A stretch of 12,541 bases of DNA from the NCBI GenBank assembly GCA_034435395.1, contig DAOTXK010000412.1:1-12541 (forward strand), written 5' to 3'. Positions 7,139-12,541 of the stretch are shown in pieces. The position numbers and the translations under genes were made by a program. Under the pieces are notes generated by a model. The model had not been told where the DNA came from and did no database searches. It saw only the letters and a program-made list of their open reading frames with translations. The stretch's first letter is position 1. Every line of letters starts with the position of its first letter. This DNA is from DAOTXK01 sp034435395 (GTDB taxonomy: Bacteria > Chloroflexota > Anaerolineae > Aggregatilineales > Ch27).

Positions 7139-7157
7139 GGTTGCCTCATCGGCAACC
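7139..7157. promoter_or_regulatory. Candidate operator: GGTTGCC-N5-GGCAACC dyad
   Basis: A perfect 7-bp inverted repeat with a TCATC spacer, centred about 33 bases before the first PspC start codon. The half-site spacing would suit a dimeric DNA-binding regulator. It could also form a hairpin in the transcript leader. No clear -10/-35 pair was found around it. Confidence 0.4.
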
Positions 7158-7180
7158 GATAGTGTGGGGGATATCAAAAC

Positions 7181-7387
7181 ATGCAAACCCAAAAGACACT
7201 CTACCGCAGTTGTAAAGAGCGCAGGCTGGGCGGCGTGTGCGCCGGGCTGGCCACCTACTTCAACGTGGACGTGACCATCGTGCGGCTGGCTTTCGTCTTC
7301 CTGGCCCTGTTTAAGGGCGTCGGCCTGCTGATCTACGCGGCCCTCTTCCTGCTGATGCCGGAAGAACCCGAATGCAACTGCTGCTAA
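7181..7387 (+). CDS. PspC-domain small membrane protein, Cys-rich tail
   Basis: A 68-aa protein that is almost entirely one PspC domain. KTLYRS (5-10) and RRLGGVCAGLATYFNVD (14-30) form the amphipathic cytoplasmic part, and RLAFVFLALFKGVGLLIYAALFLLMP (about 35-60) is the hydrophobic hairpin or membrane segment, closing with the common PEEP motif. PspC proteins sit in the inner membrane and, in proteobacteria, relay envelope stress; in other phyla small stand-alone PspC proteins are widespread with unknown roles. Here the C-terminus ends ECNCC, three cysteines in the last four residues, which the second copy lacks. A G-rich GTGGGGG before the ATG is the likely ribosome site. It shares about half its residues with the PspC protein 151 bases downstream. 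A GC hairpin follows, so the two are probably transcribed separately, at least in part. Confidence 0.92.
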   Translation: MQTQKTLYRSCKERRLGGVCAGLATYFNVDVTIVRLAFVFLALFKGVGLLIYAALFLLMPEEPECNCC

Positions 7388-7427
7388 GGCGGGGTGGCGG
7401 CCATCCGCCCGGCCTGAGCCGTTTGGA

Positions 7428-7459
7428 GCAGCGCGGGGATCGCCTGATTCCCGCGCTGC
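7428..7459 (+). terminator. Strong GC hairpin after the first PspC gene
   Basis: GCAGCGCGGGGAT (7428-7440) pairs with ATTCCCGCGCTGC (7447-7459) over 13 positions with one G-T wobble and a six-base loop. It is followed by GGCAAAACCTTAT and not a T-run, so it may terminate inefficiently and tune read-through into the second PspC gene. Confidence 0.6.
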
Positions 7460-7538
7460 GGCAAAACCTTATCCGCCCTCAAACGTATACACAAGCAGAG
7501 CAGCCCTAAAGCCTGATAATTCCTGGAGAGCATCGATC

Positions 7539-7739
7539 ATGAGCGAAATCAAAAAACTGTATCGCAGTCGTCAGAATCGGATGATCGGCGGCGTGTGTGG
7601 CGGTCTGGGGGACTATTTCAACGTCGATCCGACGCTGATCCGGCTGGCGTTCATCATCTTGTTTTTCGCCGCTGGCGGCGGCCCTCTGCTGTACCTGGTC
7701 CTGTGGGTCATCGTCCCGGAAGAGCCTTACCAGGGCTGA
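7539..7739 (+). CDS. PspC-domain small membrane protein (second copy)
   Basis: A 66-aa single-domain PspC protein: KKLYRS (5-10), MIGGVCGGLGDYFNVDPTLI (15-34) and a hydrophobic segment from about residue 35 to 60 ending PEEP (61-64). Aligned without gaps to the upstream PspC protein, about 32 of 60 positions are identical, so they are paralogues. This copy has a Gly-rich turn, AAGGGPLLY, typical of PspC hairpins, and no cysteine tail. GGAG lies about eleven bases before the ATG at 7539; no other in-frame start fits. A classical terminator follows at once, so the transcript ends here. Role inferred: inner-membrane envelope-stress partner; partners such as PspA are not in the window. Confidence 0.93.
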   Translation: MSEIKKLYRSRQNRMIGGVCGGLGDYFNVDPTLIRLAFIILFFAAGGGPLLYLVLWVIVPEEPYQG

Positions 7740-7770
7740 ACCCGGCATCCGCCGACCACCCCATGCCTAT

Positions 7771-7800
7771 AACCCCGGCCATCGCGGTCGGGGTTTTTTT
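7771..7800 (+). terminator. Rho-independent terminator after the second PspC gene
   Basis: AACCCCGGCC (7771-7780) pairs with GGTCGGGGTT (7786-7795) around an ATCGC loop, with one G-T wobble. The downstream arm runs straight into a T-tract ending at 7800. This is the only textbook intrinsic terminator in the window. Confidence 0.93.
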
Positions 7801-7901
7801 CCGGATACCGTTTTCCCCGGTTGGCTACCCTGCCAGCCTGGTCGATCAGTCCGGCCACCGCCGCCAGATACTCATTAAACACTCAGCGACGATTCACCCC
7901 C

Positions 7902-7930
7902 TCGCCAGCCCGACGTGCTATTCTTATAAA
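7902..7930 (+). promoter_or_regulatory. Candidate sigma-70 promoter for the DoxX gene
   Basis: TCGCCA (7902-7907, four of six) and TATAAA (7925-7930, five of six) are 17 bases apart. Transcription would begin near 7937, just before the tandem hairpins, giving a leader of about 110 bases ahead of the GTG start at 8049. Confidence 0.5.
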
Positions 7931-7942
7931 CAGAGTGAACTT

Positions 7943-7995
7943 GTCGGGTTTTGGCCCGACTCCGGTCGTTTTTCTTCGACCGCTGACGTAATCAG
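7943..7995 (+). promoter_or_regulatory. Tandem hairpins in the predicted 5' leader of the DoxX mRNA
   Basis: GTCGGG-N6-CCCGAC (7943-7960) is followed after two bases by CGGTCG-N8-CGACCG (7963-7982), both perfect 6-bp stems, and then CTGA-N5-TCAG (7983-7995). They begin a few bases after the predicted transcription start. They could protect the 5' end, act as a regulatory leader or form a small RNA. No known riboswitch class was recognised. Confidence 0.45.
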
Positions 7996-8006
7996 TGTGA
8001 CCGCCG

Positions 8007-8016
8007 TGTTGCAACA
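8007..8016. promoter_or_regulatory. Perfect 10-bp palindrome TGTTGCAACA
   Basis: A fully symmetric site 32 bases before the GTG start of the DoxX gene and downstream of the candidate promoter, where a bound repressor could block elongation. Operator status is inferred from symmetry and position only. Confidence 0.35.
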
Positions 8017-8048
8017 ATCGAGTCCTGCATTCAACAAGGAGGGCACGG

Positions 8049-8675
8049 GTGAACACTATCCGTAACCGCCAACTGAAAGGGGGTTCAGTCACGAGTATTG
8101 AGGAGTCGCCGCTTTCACGCGCGCTCTTCGGCGACGTGCGCTGGGCGTGGCTCTGGCTTTTCCTGCGCCTCTACCTCGGCTGGGAGTGGCTGCAAGCGGG
8201 CCTGGGGAAGATCGGCAACCCGGCCTGGACCGGCAGCGACGCCGGCACAGCCCTCACCGGCTTTGTGAACGGCGCGCTGACCAAAACATCCGGCGCACAC
8301 CCGGATGTGCAGGGGTGGTATGCGTGGTTCCTGCAAAACGTGGTTCTGCCCAATGCCACGACCTGGAGCTACCTGGTCACTGTGGGCGAGGTGCTCGTCG
8401 GCCTTTCGCTGATTCTGGGTATCTTCACCGGCCTCAGCGCTTTCTTTGGCAGCTTCATGAACGTGAACTACCTGCTGGCCGGCACGGTGAGCATCAATCC
8501 GATCCTGTTTGTGATCGCCACCTGGCTGGTCCTGGCCTGGAAGACAGCCGGCTGGTGGGGGCTGGATCGCTGGGTGCTGCCGGCGCTGGGCACGCCGTGG
8601 AGTCCGGGCTATGTGTTCCGTGGCGATTCTGCCGATGACCGGCCGTCACCGCCGCAGCAACCTCGCCCGGCTTGA
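8049..8675 (+). CDS. DoxX-family membrane protein
   Basis: A 208-aa inner-membrane protein with about four helices: roughly 32-50, 106-126, 128-146 and 149-167. Family-like segments are LRLYLGWEWLQAGLGKI (39-55), a polar loop with AHPDVQGWYAWFL (83-95), VGEVLVGLSLILGIFTG (112-128), MNVNYLLAGTVSINP (137-151) and WWGLDRWVLPALGTPW (169-184). DoxX/DoxD relatives include the membrane subunit of archaeal thiosulfate:quinone oxidoreductase and actinobacterial oxidative-stress partners, but most are uncharacterised, so a redox role is only suggested. The start is GTG at 8049, set by AGGAGGG (8037-8043) at ideal spacing. The C-terminus is a short, Pro-rich, probably cytoplasmic tail (193-208). It stands alone between a structured leader and its own terminator. 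Confidence 0.88.
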   Translation: MNTIRNRQLKGGSVTSIEESPLSRALFGDVRWAWLWLFLRLYLGWEWLQAGLGKIGNPAWTGSDAGTALTGFVNGALTKTSGAHPDVQGWYAWFLQNVVLPNATTWSYLVTVGEVLVGLSLILGIFTGLSAFFGSFMNVNYLLAGTVSINPILFVIATWLVLAWKTAGWWGLDRWVLPALGTPWSPGYVFRGDSADDRPSPPQQPRPA

Positions 8676-8710
8676 TCTCGATCCGGCGCAGGCCATCCCA
8701 TCCCAACTCG

Positions 8711-8740
8711 AACGGCCGGGGCCTCGCGCCCCGGTCGTTT
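8711..8740 (+). terminator. Terminator after the DoxX gene
   Basis: AACGGCCGGGGC (8711-8722) pairs with GCCCCGGTCGTT (8728-8739) over 12 positions with one G-T wobble and a five-base loop. Only TTT, then GATT, follows, so the T-tract is short, but the stem is very strong. Convincing as the 3' end of the DoxX transcript. Confidence 0.78.
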
Positions 8741-8819
8741 GATTCGGAGAAAACCCGCCTGGCCCGCTGGCGCGATCCCGCCGGGGCGGTTACGATGGAC
8801 GGCGTTCGACTGGAGACTT

Positions 8820-9608
8820 ATGCCCAACGTCCGGCAAGTTGACCCGACAACCGCCCGCTCAGGCCGCCGACGCCGGCTGATCGCTGCTGCTGCCCTGCTG
8901 CCGGTCCTCATCGGCGGGCTGTACCTCGTCCGGCGGGAAATCTGGACGCTCGCCAGCCGGGTGATCGAGCGCCCGGCCAACGAAGCGCTGATCCGCTGGT
9001 TCCGCGACCCGTCGGCGCGGGAGGCACTGGCCAGCCATTTTGACACCCCCTGCCCCGGTTATCCCTTCCTGGTCCCCTCGGATGGTCTGGTCGGCGGCCT
9101 GCCCTACAACGCCGCCTATGAGCCATACAACGTGCTCAACCCGCACCCCGGCATTGACATCTTTGGCCAGGGAGCGGCGGGCACCGTCCCCGTCCGCGCC
9201 GCCTACGACGGCCTGCTGACCCGCGAAGCGGACTGGATTTCCGCCGTCATCATCCGCCATGACGACCCGCTCCACCCCGGCCAGACCATCTGGACGTATT
9301 ACACGCACATGGCGAACCGCGCCGGCACGGAGTCCTACATCCCCGCCGCCTTCCCGCCCGGCTCGTCGGATGTGCCGGTCCGCCAGGGTGAGGTGATCGG
9401 TTACCAGGGCCTCTACAACGGCGGGCCAGACGCGCCGACCATCGCCATGCACGTGCACTTCAGCATCGTCAAAAGCGACCAGGCGGGGGACTACCTCAAC
9501 GAGGCGGTCTTCGACAATACGCTGGACCCCACTCCCTACCTGGGCCTGGCGCTCAACGACCCGGCTGGCTCGGCGTTCCCGCTGCCCTGCCTGCCGCCGC
9601 CCAAATAG
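8820..9608 (+). CDS. Membrane-anchored M23 (LytM-type) peptidase
   Basis: A 262-aa protein: a basic N-terminus (RRRR, 16-19) then one hydrophobic segment (20-37), so it is an anchored or cleaved exported protein. The M23 metallopeptidase domain covers about 85-245, with HPGIDIFG (109-116) supplying zinc ligands H109 and D113, YYTHMAN (160-166) and HVHFSI (211-216) supplying the paired histidines H211 and H213. All expected catalytic residues are present, so it should be an active endopeptidase cutting peptide crosslinks in peptidoglycan, or another glycine-rich substrate, outside the membrane. A ~25-residue insertion (about 168-190) lies between the domain strands. The frame is open from a TTG at 8739, but that overlaps the preceding terminator. 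The ATG at 8820 with GGAG four bases upstream is preferred. It is convergent with the kinase gene. Confidence 0.88.
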   Translation: MPNVRQVDPTTARSGRRRRLIAAAALLPVLIGGLYLVRREIWTLASRVIERPANEALIRWFRDPSAREALASHFDTPCPGYPFLVPSDGLVGGLPYNAAYEPYNVLNPHPGIDIFGQGAAGTVPVRAAYDGLLTREADWISAVIIRHDDPLHPGQTIWTYYTHMANRAGTESYIPAAFPPGSSDVPVRQGEVIGYQGLYNGGPDAPTIAMHVHFSIVKSDQAGDYLNEAVFDNTLDPTPYLGLALNDPAGSAFPLPCLPPPK

Positions 9609-9621
9609 CCAGACGCCGCGC

Positions 9622-9647
9622 CAGGGACCAGGTATACCCTCTCCCTG
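9622..9647. terminator. 26-bp symmetric dyad between convergent genes
   Basis: CAGGGA-cca-GGTATACC-ctc-TCCCTG: six-base outer arms (9622-9627 and 9642-9647) flank a perfect 8-bp palindrome (9631-9638), with three unpaired bases on each side. It lies 14 bases after the M23 stop and 23 bases beyond the kinase stop. Without T-tracts it may be a bidirectional terminator or a protein-binding site. Confidence 0.4.
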
Positions 9648-9654
9648 TCAGATG

Positions 9655-9671
9655 AAGGCGTGAGCCGCCTT
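9655..9671 (-). terminator. Small hairpin overlapping the kinase stop codon
   Basis: AAGGCG (9655-9660) and CGCCTT (9666-9671) form a 6-bp stem with a five-base loop that reaches into the TAA stop (complement of 9670-9672) of the kinase gene. It lacks a T-tract; a weak candidate for the 3' end of the kinase mRNA. Confidence 0.3.
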
Positions 9672-11949
9672 AAGGGGCGGGCGTGAGGAAGTAGCTGTCG
9701 TTGTCCGCCTCAGACGACCAGCCTACCCGCCCGTCCGGCGTGCGGTATTGCCACCAGCTATACCCATCCAGGCACAACAGGCCGTTGAGGACGGTCACTC
9801 GTGTGGCGTTTGGGATCAGGGCCGTCACCGGCGTGGTGGTGCCCGGATCGTCGTGCATCCGCAACGGCAACCCCGTGGGCGTGTCCACCACCGCCGTCAT
9901 GCCGATGCGCAGCCGGGTCGGCAGCACGCCGGGACAGTTCTGGCTGATCGGCCTCCCCCCAACCTCCGGATCGACGAAGTAGACGCCTTCGCCCGATTCG
10001 GCCAGCCAGCCGGTCAGGCCGCCCGGCAGGCGCTGCACCCGGAACCAGGGATACCCATCGCGGCAGACCGGCCCTTCCAGCACGGTGAAGCGCGTGCCCA
10101 CCTCAAACTGGCCGAGGCGTGTGCCGCTCAGGCCGGGGTCGCGGCGCACGTTGAGCGGACGCGGGTCCTCGTCGCTGACCACCGCCACGTCCCCCGGGCG
10201 GATGCGCGAGGGCAGCATCCCCGGACAGGAGAGCAGGCCCGGAGTCGGCGTGGGCACGAGGGTGGGCCGGGGGGGCACGGTCGGCCAGAGCGTCCAGGTC
10301 GGAGTCGCGCTCGGCCTGGCGGTCCAGGTAGCGGTGGGGGACGGGGTAAACGTGGCGGTGGATGTAGCTGTGGGCGTGGGCGTCCGGGTGTAACTGGCGA
10401 TGGCCACAGCGGTGGCGGTCCGGGCGGCCTGCTCGGTCGCCAGGGCGATGATGGCCGCGTTGGCCGTGGCCGTCAGATCGCGGATCACCCGCTGCGAAGT
10501 GGCCAGCAGAGCCGCGTCGGCGGTGGCGGTCCGGTCGGGGGTATCGGTGGCCGTGGGGGTGACGGTGGCCGTAGCCGTGGGCGTCCAGGTGAAGGTGGGG
10601 GTGTCGGTCGCGGTGGGCGTGGGCGCTGACGTATCGGTCGGCGTGGCCGTGGGCGTCATCGTGGTCGTCGGTGGGGGTGTATCGCTCGGCGTCGCCGTCA
10701 GGGTGGGCGTGGAGGTGGGAGTCGGCGTCGCGGTGCGAGTCGAGCCAGGTGTTGCGGTGGGGGTATCGGTGGGCGTCGCCGTCGGCGGGAGCGCCGCGGC
10801 CGTGGCCGTTGCTGCCGCCGCCACCGCCAGCCGATCCTCGGTCGGCGTCACCGAAGGCGTGGGCGTCCCCCCTCCGCCCCCCAGCAGGCCACCCCCGACC
10901 AGCAGGAGGCCCAGAAAAGCCAGGGCCACGACCACCGCCGCTCCGATGACCATCATCCCGCGTCGGGGTCGGCCACCGGCCACACCCGTCGGCGGAGGCC
11001 CGGCGGGTCTCTCGCGCCGGCGGGTGACGGCCACCGTCCCGGCCTCGGTCGCCGGTGGCGGCGGCTGCACCTCCACCACGGTCTCATCCTCCAGCGCGGC
11101 GTCGCGCCGCTGGGGGACGACATACCTGCCGGAGAGCGCCTCGCCAAAGGCATCACCAAAAGCGCGCGCCGACGGGAAGCGCTCCCCAGGAGCCTTGGCC
11201 AGGGCGCGCAGAACCACATGCTCAGCCGCTGGCGGCAGGTCCACGCCTGACAGGCTCGGCGGGTCCGGCTGCTCGTAGATGTGTTTGTACATGAACTCGT
11301 GGGTGGTCTCCGCCTTAAACGGCAGATCGCCCGTCACCATCTCGTACAGCACCACGCCCAGCGCGTACTGATCGGTGTAGGGGCCGATTTCCTCGCCTTT
11401 CCACTGCTCCGGAGCCATGTAAGCCGGGGTGCCGACCGCTGTGCCGGTTTTGGTGAGCCGCTGCGTGCTCTGCAAAATCTTGGCGATGCCGAAGTCGGTC
11501 AGGTACGGGTTATCGCGCTCGTCCAGCAGGATGTTGGCCGGTTTCAGGTCGCGGTGCACCACCCCCGCCGCGTGGGCGTGATCCAGGGCAGCGGCGATTT
11601 TGCTGAGCATCTCGTGGGCCTCGGCCAGCGCCAGCGGCCCTCCCTTCAGCCGAGTCTCCAGCGTGCCGCCTTCCACGTACCGCATCACCAGAAACGCGCC
11701 GAAGTCCTCTTCGCCGTAGTCGATCACCGGCAGGATGTGCGGATGCTCCAGCCGGGCGATGGTTTTCGCTTCCTGGTCAAAGCGCGCCCGGAAGTCCGGC
11801 TCCTGCGAGTAATGGGCGGCGATCACCTTGATCGCCACCAGGCGGTCGATGGGGGTCTGGCGGCCCAGGTAAACCACCGCCATCCCCCCAGTGCCCAGCT
11901 CACGGAGGATGTCGTAGGAGCGGAAGGTCCTGCCGACAAGATCGCTCAT
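9670..11949 (-). CDS. Membrane Ser/Thr protein kinase with Thr/Pro stalk and two SH3-like ectodomains
   Basis: A 759-aa single-pass receptor-type Hanks kinase. The cytoplasmic kinase domain (about 11-270) is complete: GTGGMAVVYLG (19-29), VAIK with K41, E60, HRDLKPANIL (132-141, D134 catalytic), TDFG (151-154), GTPAYMAPE (173-181) and the Thr-rich activation loop between them. A Pro/Arg-rich juxtamembrane stretch (285-330) leads to one membrane helix (331-353). Outside the membrane, residues 362-571 form a stalk of TPTAT-type repeats, broken by an Ala/Thr-rich helical stretch (about 472-518). The C-terminus is two SH3-like repeats with a 97-residue period; each has Cys-Pro-Gly at its start (C575, C672) and a second Cys exactly 54 residues later (C629, C726), suggesting one disulfide per repeat. 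PASTA domains are absent, so the sensed ligand probably differs from that of PknB/PrkC. GGAG lies 13 bases before the ATG. Confidence 0.95.
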   Translation of the reverse strand: MSDLVGRTFRSYDILRELGTGGMAVVYLGRQTPIDRLVAIKVIAAHYSQEPDFRARFDQEAKTIARLEHPHILPVIDYGEEDFGAFLVMRYVEGGTLETRLKGGPLALAEAHEMLSKIAAALDHAHAAGVVHRDLKPANILLDERDNPYLTDFGIAKILQSTQRLTKTGTAVGTPAYMAPEQWKGEEIGPYTDQYALGVVLYEMVTGDLPFKAETTHEFMYKHIYEQPDPPSLSGVDLPPAAEHVVLRALAKAPGERFPSARAFGDAFGEALSGRYVVPQRRDAALEDETVVEVQPPPPATEAGTVAVTRRRERPAGPPPTGVAGGRPRRGMMVIGAAVVVALAFLGLLLVGGGLLGGGGGTPTPSVTPTEDRLAVAAAATATAAALPPTATPTDTPTATPGSTRTATPTPTSTPTLTATPSDTPPPTTTMTPTATPTDTSAPTPTATDTPTFTWTPTATATVTPTATDTPDRTATADAALLATSQRVIRDLTATANAAIIALATEQAARTATAVAIASYTRTPTPTATSTATFTPSPTATWTARPSATPTWTLWPTVPPRPTLVPTPTPGLLSCPGMLPSRIRPGDVAVVSDEDPRPLNVRRDPGLSGTRLGQFEVGTRFTVLEGPVCRDGYPWFRVQRLPGGLTGWLAESGEGVYFVDPEVGGRPISQNCPGVLPTRLRIGMTAVVDTPTGLPLRMHDDPGTTTPVTALIPNATRVTVLNGLLCLDGYSWWQYRTPDGRVGWSSEADNDSYFLTPAP
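10239..10866 (-). repeat. Degenerate hexanucleotide-type repeat encoding the Thr/Pro stalk
   Basis: The stalk is encoded by an imperfect array built from ACC/ACG/ACA-CCx units, seen on the plus strand as GTGGGCGT, GTCGCGGTG and similar. An Ala-rich break near 10395-10534 interrupts it. It is a low-complexity coding repeat, likely to vary in length between relatives. Confidence 0.8.
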
Positions 11950-11997
11950 GGGATCATCCCACTCCAGGCCCGATGTGGGGCGTCAGGGAACAATAGG

Positions 11998-12026
11998 AGT
12001 TTACGTCCCCGCGCCAGATGTGTCAA
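11998..12026 (-). promoter_or_regulatory. Sigma-70 promoter for the Ser/Thr kinase gene
   Basis: On the minus strand a perfect TTGACA (complement of 12021-12026) and TAAACT (complement of 11998-12003, four of six) are separated by exactly 17 bases. The predicted transcription start is near 11991, giving a leader of about 40 bases. An 11-base palindrome GGGAT-g-ATCCC (11950-11960) lies directly before the start codon. This separates the kinase from the upstream ATPase gene. Confidence 0.7.
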
Positions 12027-12111
12027 AAGCCATCGGCTGAATCTGACAAACCGCCGACGACCCACCGCCTCCGGAGCGGTCGCCCTGACGGGACGTGAGG
12101 CTCCCACCCCC

Positions 12112-12541
12112 TCAGAGGCGCGCTTCCGCCTCGGCGATCAACAGCCGGCGCACGTCGTCGCCCGGCGTCAGGCCGCCGACCTCCATCGCCAGCAGCACCG
12201 CCCCCACCACCGGCGGCGCGGTCAGGCGGGCCATCGTCGCCCCCGGCGCGACAGCCCGCACCTCCGCGGTCAGCGTATCGCGCAGCAACGGATACTCCGC
12301 CCGGAAGACACCCCCGGCCAGCACCACTTCAAAGACCTCGTCCGTCATGCCCAGCGCCCGGATGACGGCATTAACGGTTCTGGCCAGCGTCCGCCCGGCG
12401 CGGATCAGAATCTCGCGAGCCGCGGGGTCGCCCTGCTCCGCCACGTCAAACACCAGGGCGGCGAAGTCGATGCGGTGGTCGCCCTGGCGGGCGATGCGTT
12501 CGACCAGCGTCGTCACATCCGGGACGCCGAAGTGCGCCAGC
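12112..12541 (-). CDS. BadF/BadG-type ATPase, N-acetylglucosamine-kinase-like (N-terminus outside window)
   Basis: The last 142 residues of a protein whose frame stays open through the right edge. VVLAGGVF matches the adenosine-binding glycine motif of the actin-like ATPase (ASKHA) fold, and PPVVGAVLLAM is the typical late helix of BadF/BcrA-type and eukaryote-like GlcNAc kinases. A helical stretch with GDPAAREILIRAG before them fits the same family ('A..GD..A..il..a'). Members phosphorylate GlcNAc or related amino sugars, for example from cell-wall turnover, or act as activators of radical dehydratases; the sugar kinase reading fits a stand-alone gene better. A GTG at 12516 is in frame, but the family-like sequence continues upstream of it, so it is not taken as the start. 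The stop is TGA (complement of 12112-12114). It ends 162 bases before the kinase gene, which has its own promoter. Confidence 0.8.
   Translation of the reverse strand, partial: LAHFGVPDVTTLVERIARQGDHRIDFAALVFDVAEQGDPAAREILIRAGRTLARTVNAVIRALGMTDEVFEVVLAGGVFRAEYPLLRDTLTAEVRAVAPGATMARLTAPPVVGAVLLAMEVGGLTPGDDVRRLLIAEAEARL

Larger units (their letters stand above)
7801..8048 (+). other. Gene-free leader region upstream of the DoxX gene
   Basis: No coding frame is credible here. The first hundred bases (7801-7900) show nothing recognisable. The remainder holds a promoter candidate, two adjacent hairpins, a small third dyad and a 10-bp palindrome, listed separately, ending in the ribosome site AGGAGGG (8037-8043). 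Confidence 0.6.

Noticed and set aside
7181..7739. Reading the two PspC genes and the DoxX gene as one stress operon
   Set aside because: A full intrinsic terminator at 7771-7800 and a separate promoter candidate at 7902-7930 divide them.
7801..8065. Open frame continuing from before the terminator into the DoxX leader
   Set aside because: It crosses a textbook terminator and overlaps the DoxX start; no protein-like features.
8739..8819. TTG start giving the M23 peptidase 27 extra residues
   Set aside because: The TTG lies in the terminator of the DoxX gene, and the ATG at 8820 has GGAG at good spacing directly before the basic and hydrophobic export signal.
10400..11278. Plus-strand Val/Gly-rich open frame of 292 codons
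   Set aside because: It is the antisense reading of the ACC-rich stalk repeats and kinase linker; the VAVGVGV pattern follows directly from the repeat and has no start signal.
1..12541. Defence island, mobile element, CRISPR array or biosynthetic cluster
   Set aside because: No transposase, integrase, direct-repeat/spacer pattern, nuclease pair or clustered biosynthetic enzymes were seen; genes alternate in strand and are mostly housekeeping or envelope functions.

Overview
The window is a GC-rich, gene-dense stretch of bacterial chromosome. The best phylum guess is Chloroflexota (Anaerolineae-like). This rests on one strong flag, a membrane Ser/Thr kinase with a long Thr/Pro (TPTAT-type) extracytoplasmic stalk ending in Cys-framed SH3-like modules. 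Weaker support comes from the mix of small PspC-domain proteins, a YhhN-type membrane protein, a DoxX-family protein and a PEP-synthase-like protein. No rRNA, tRNA, IS element, CRISPR array or phage gene was seen. It reads as ordinary housekeeping and envelope chromosome, with several uncharacterised proteins.

Layout. (1) 1-862, minus: a gene running off the left edge, related by pattern to the DUF4932 metallopeptidase-like family but with a broken HExxH. (2) 1084-3411, plus: a 775-aa protein with an intact-looking PEP-synthase/PPDK ATP-grasp domain but no phosphohistidine or PEP-binding domain; instead it has a distinctive C-terminal module. (3) 3496-4767, minus: glutamate dehydrogenase, convergent with (2) across a hairpin. 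(4) 5008-5751, plus: YhhN/lysoplasmalogenase-family membrane protein, divergent from (3). (5) 5847-6989, minus: RsmC/RlmG-like two-domain rRNA methyltransferase, whose stop codon lies inside a 19-bp tandem repeat. (6) 7181-7387 and 7539-7739, plus: two related PspC-domain mini-proteins, each followed by its own hairpin, the second a textbook rho-independent terminator. (7) 8049-8675, plus: DoxX-family membrane protein behind a structured leader, followed by a terminator. (8) 8820-9608, plus: membrane-anchored M23 (LytM) peptidase. (9) 9670-11949, minus: the Ser/Thr kinase with TM, stalk and two SH3-like repeats, behind a near-consensus sigma-70 promoter. (10) 12112 to the right edge, minus: C-terminal part of a BadF/N-acetylglucosamine-kinase-type ATPase.

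Almost every gene appears to be its own transcription unit, since orientations alternate and hairpins separate neighbours. No operon is evident. The theme of the right half (PspC, DoxX, M23, kinase with SH3 sensor, amino-sugar kinase-like ATPase) is envelope maintenance and stress sensing, but that link is inference from content and not from co-transcription. The most unusual items are the PPDK_N protein without a phosphohistidine domain, the structured leader and 10-bp palindrome upstream of the DoxX gene, the kinase ectodomain architecture, and the degenerate metallopeptidase-like gene at the left edge.
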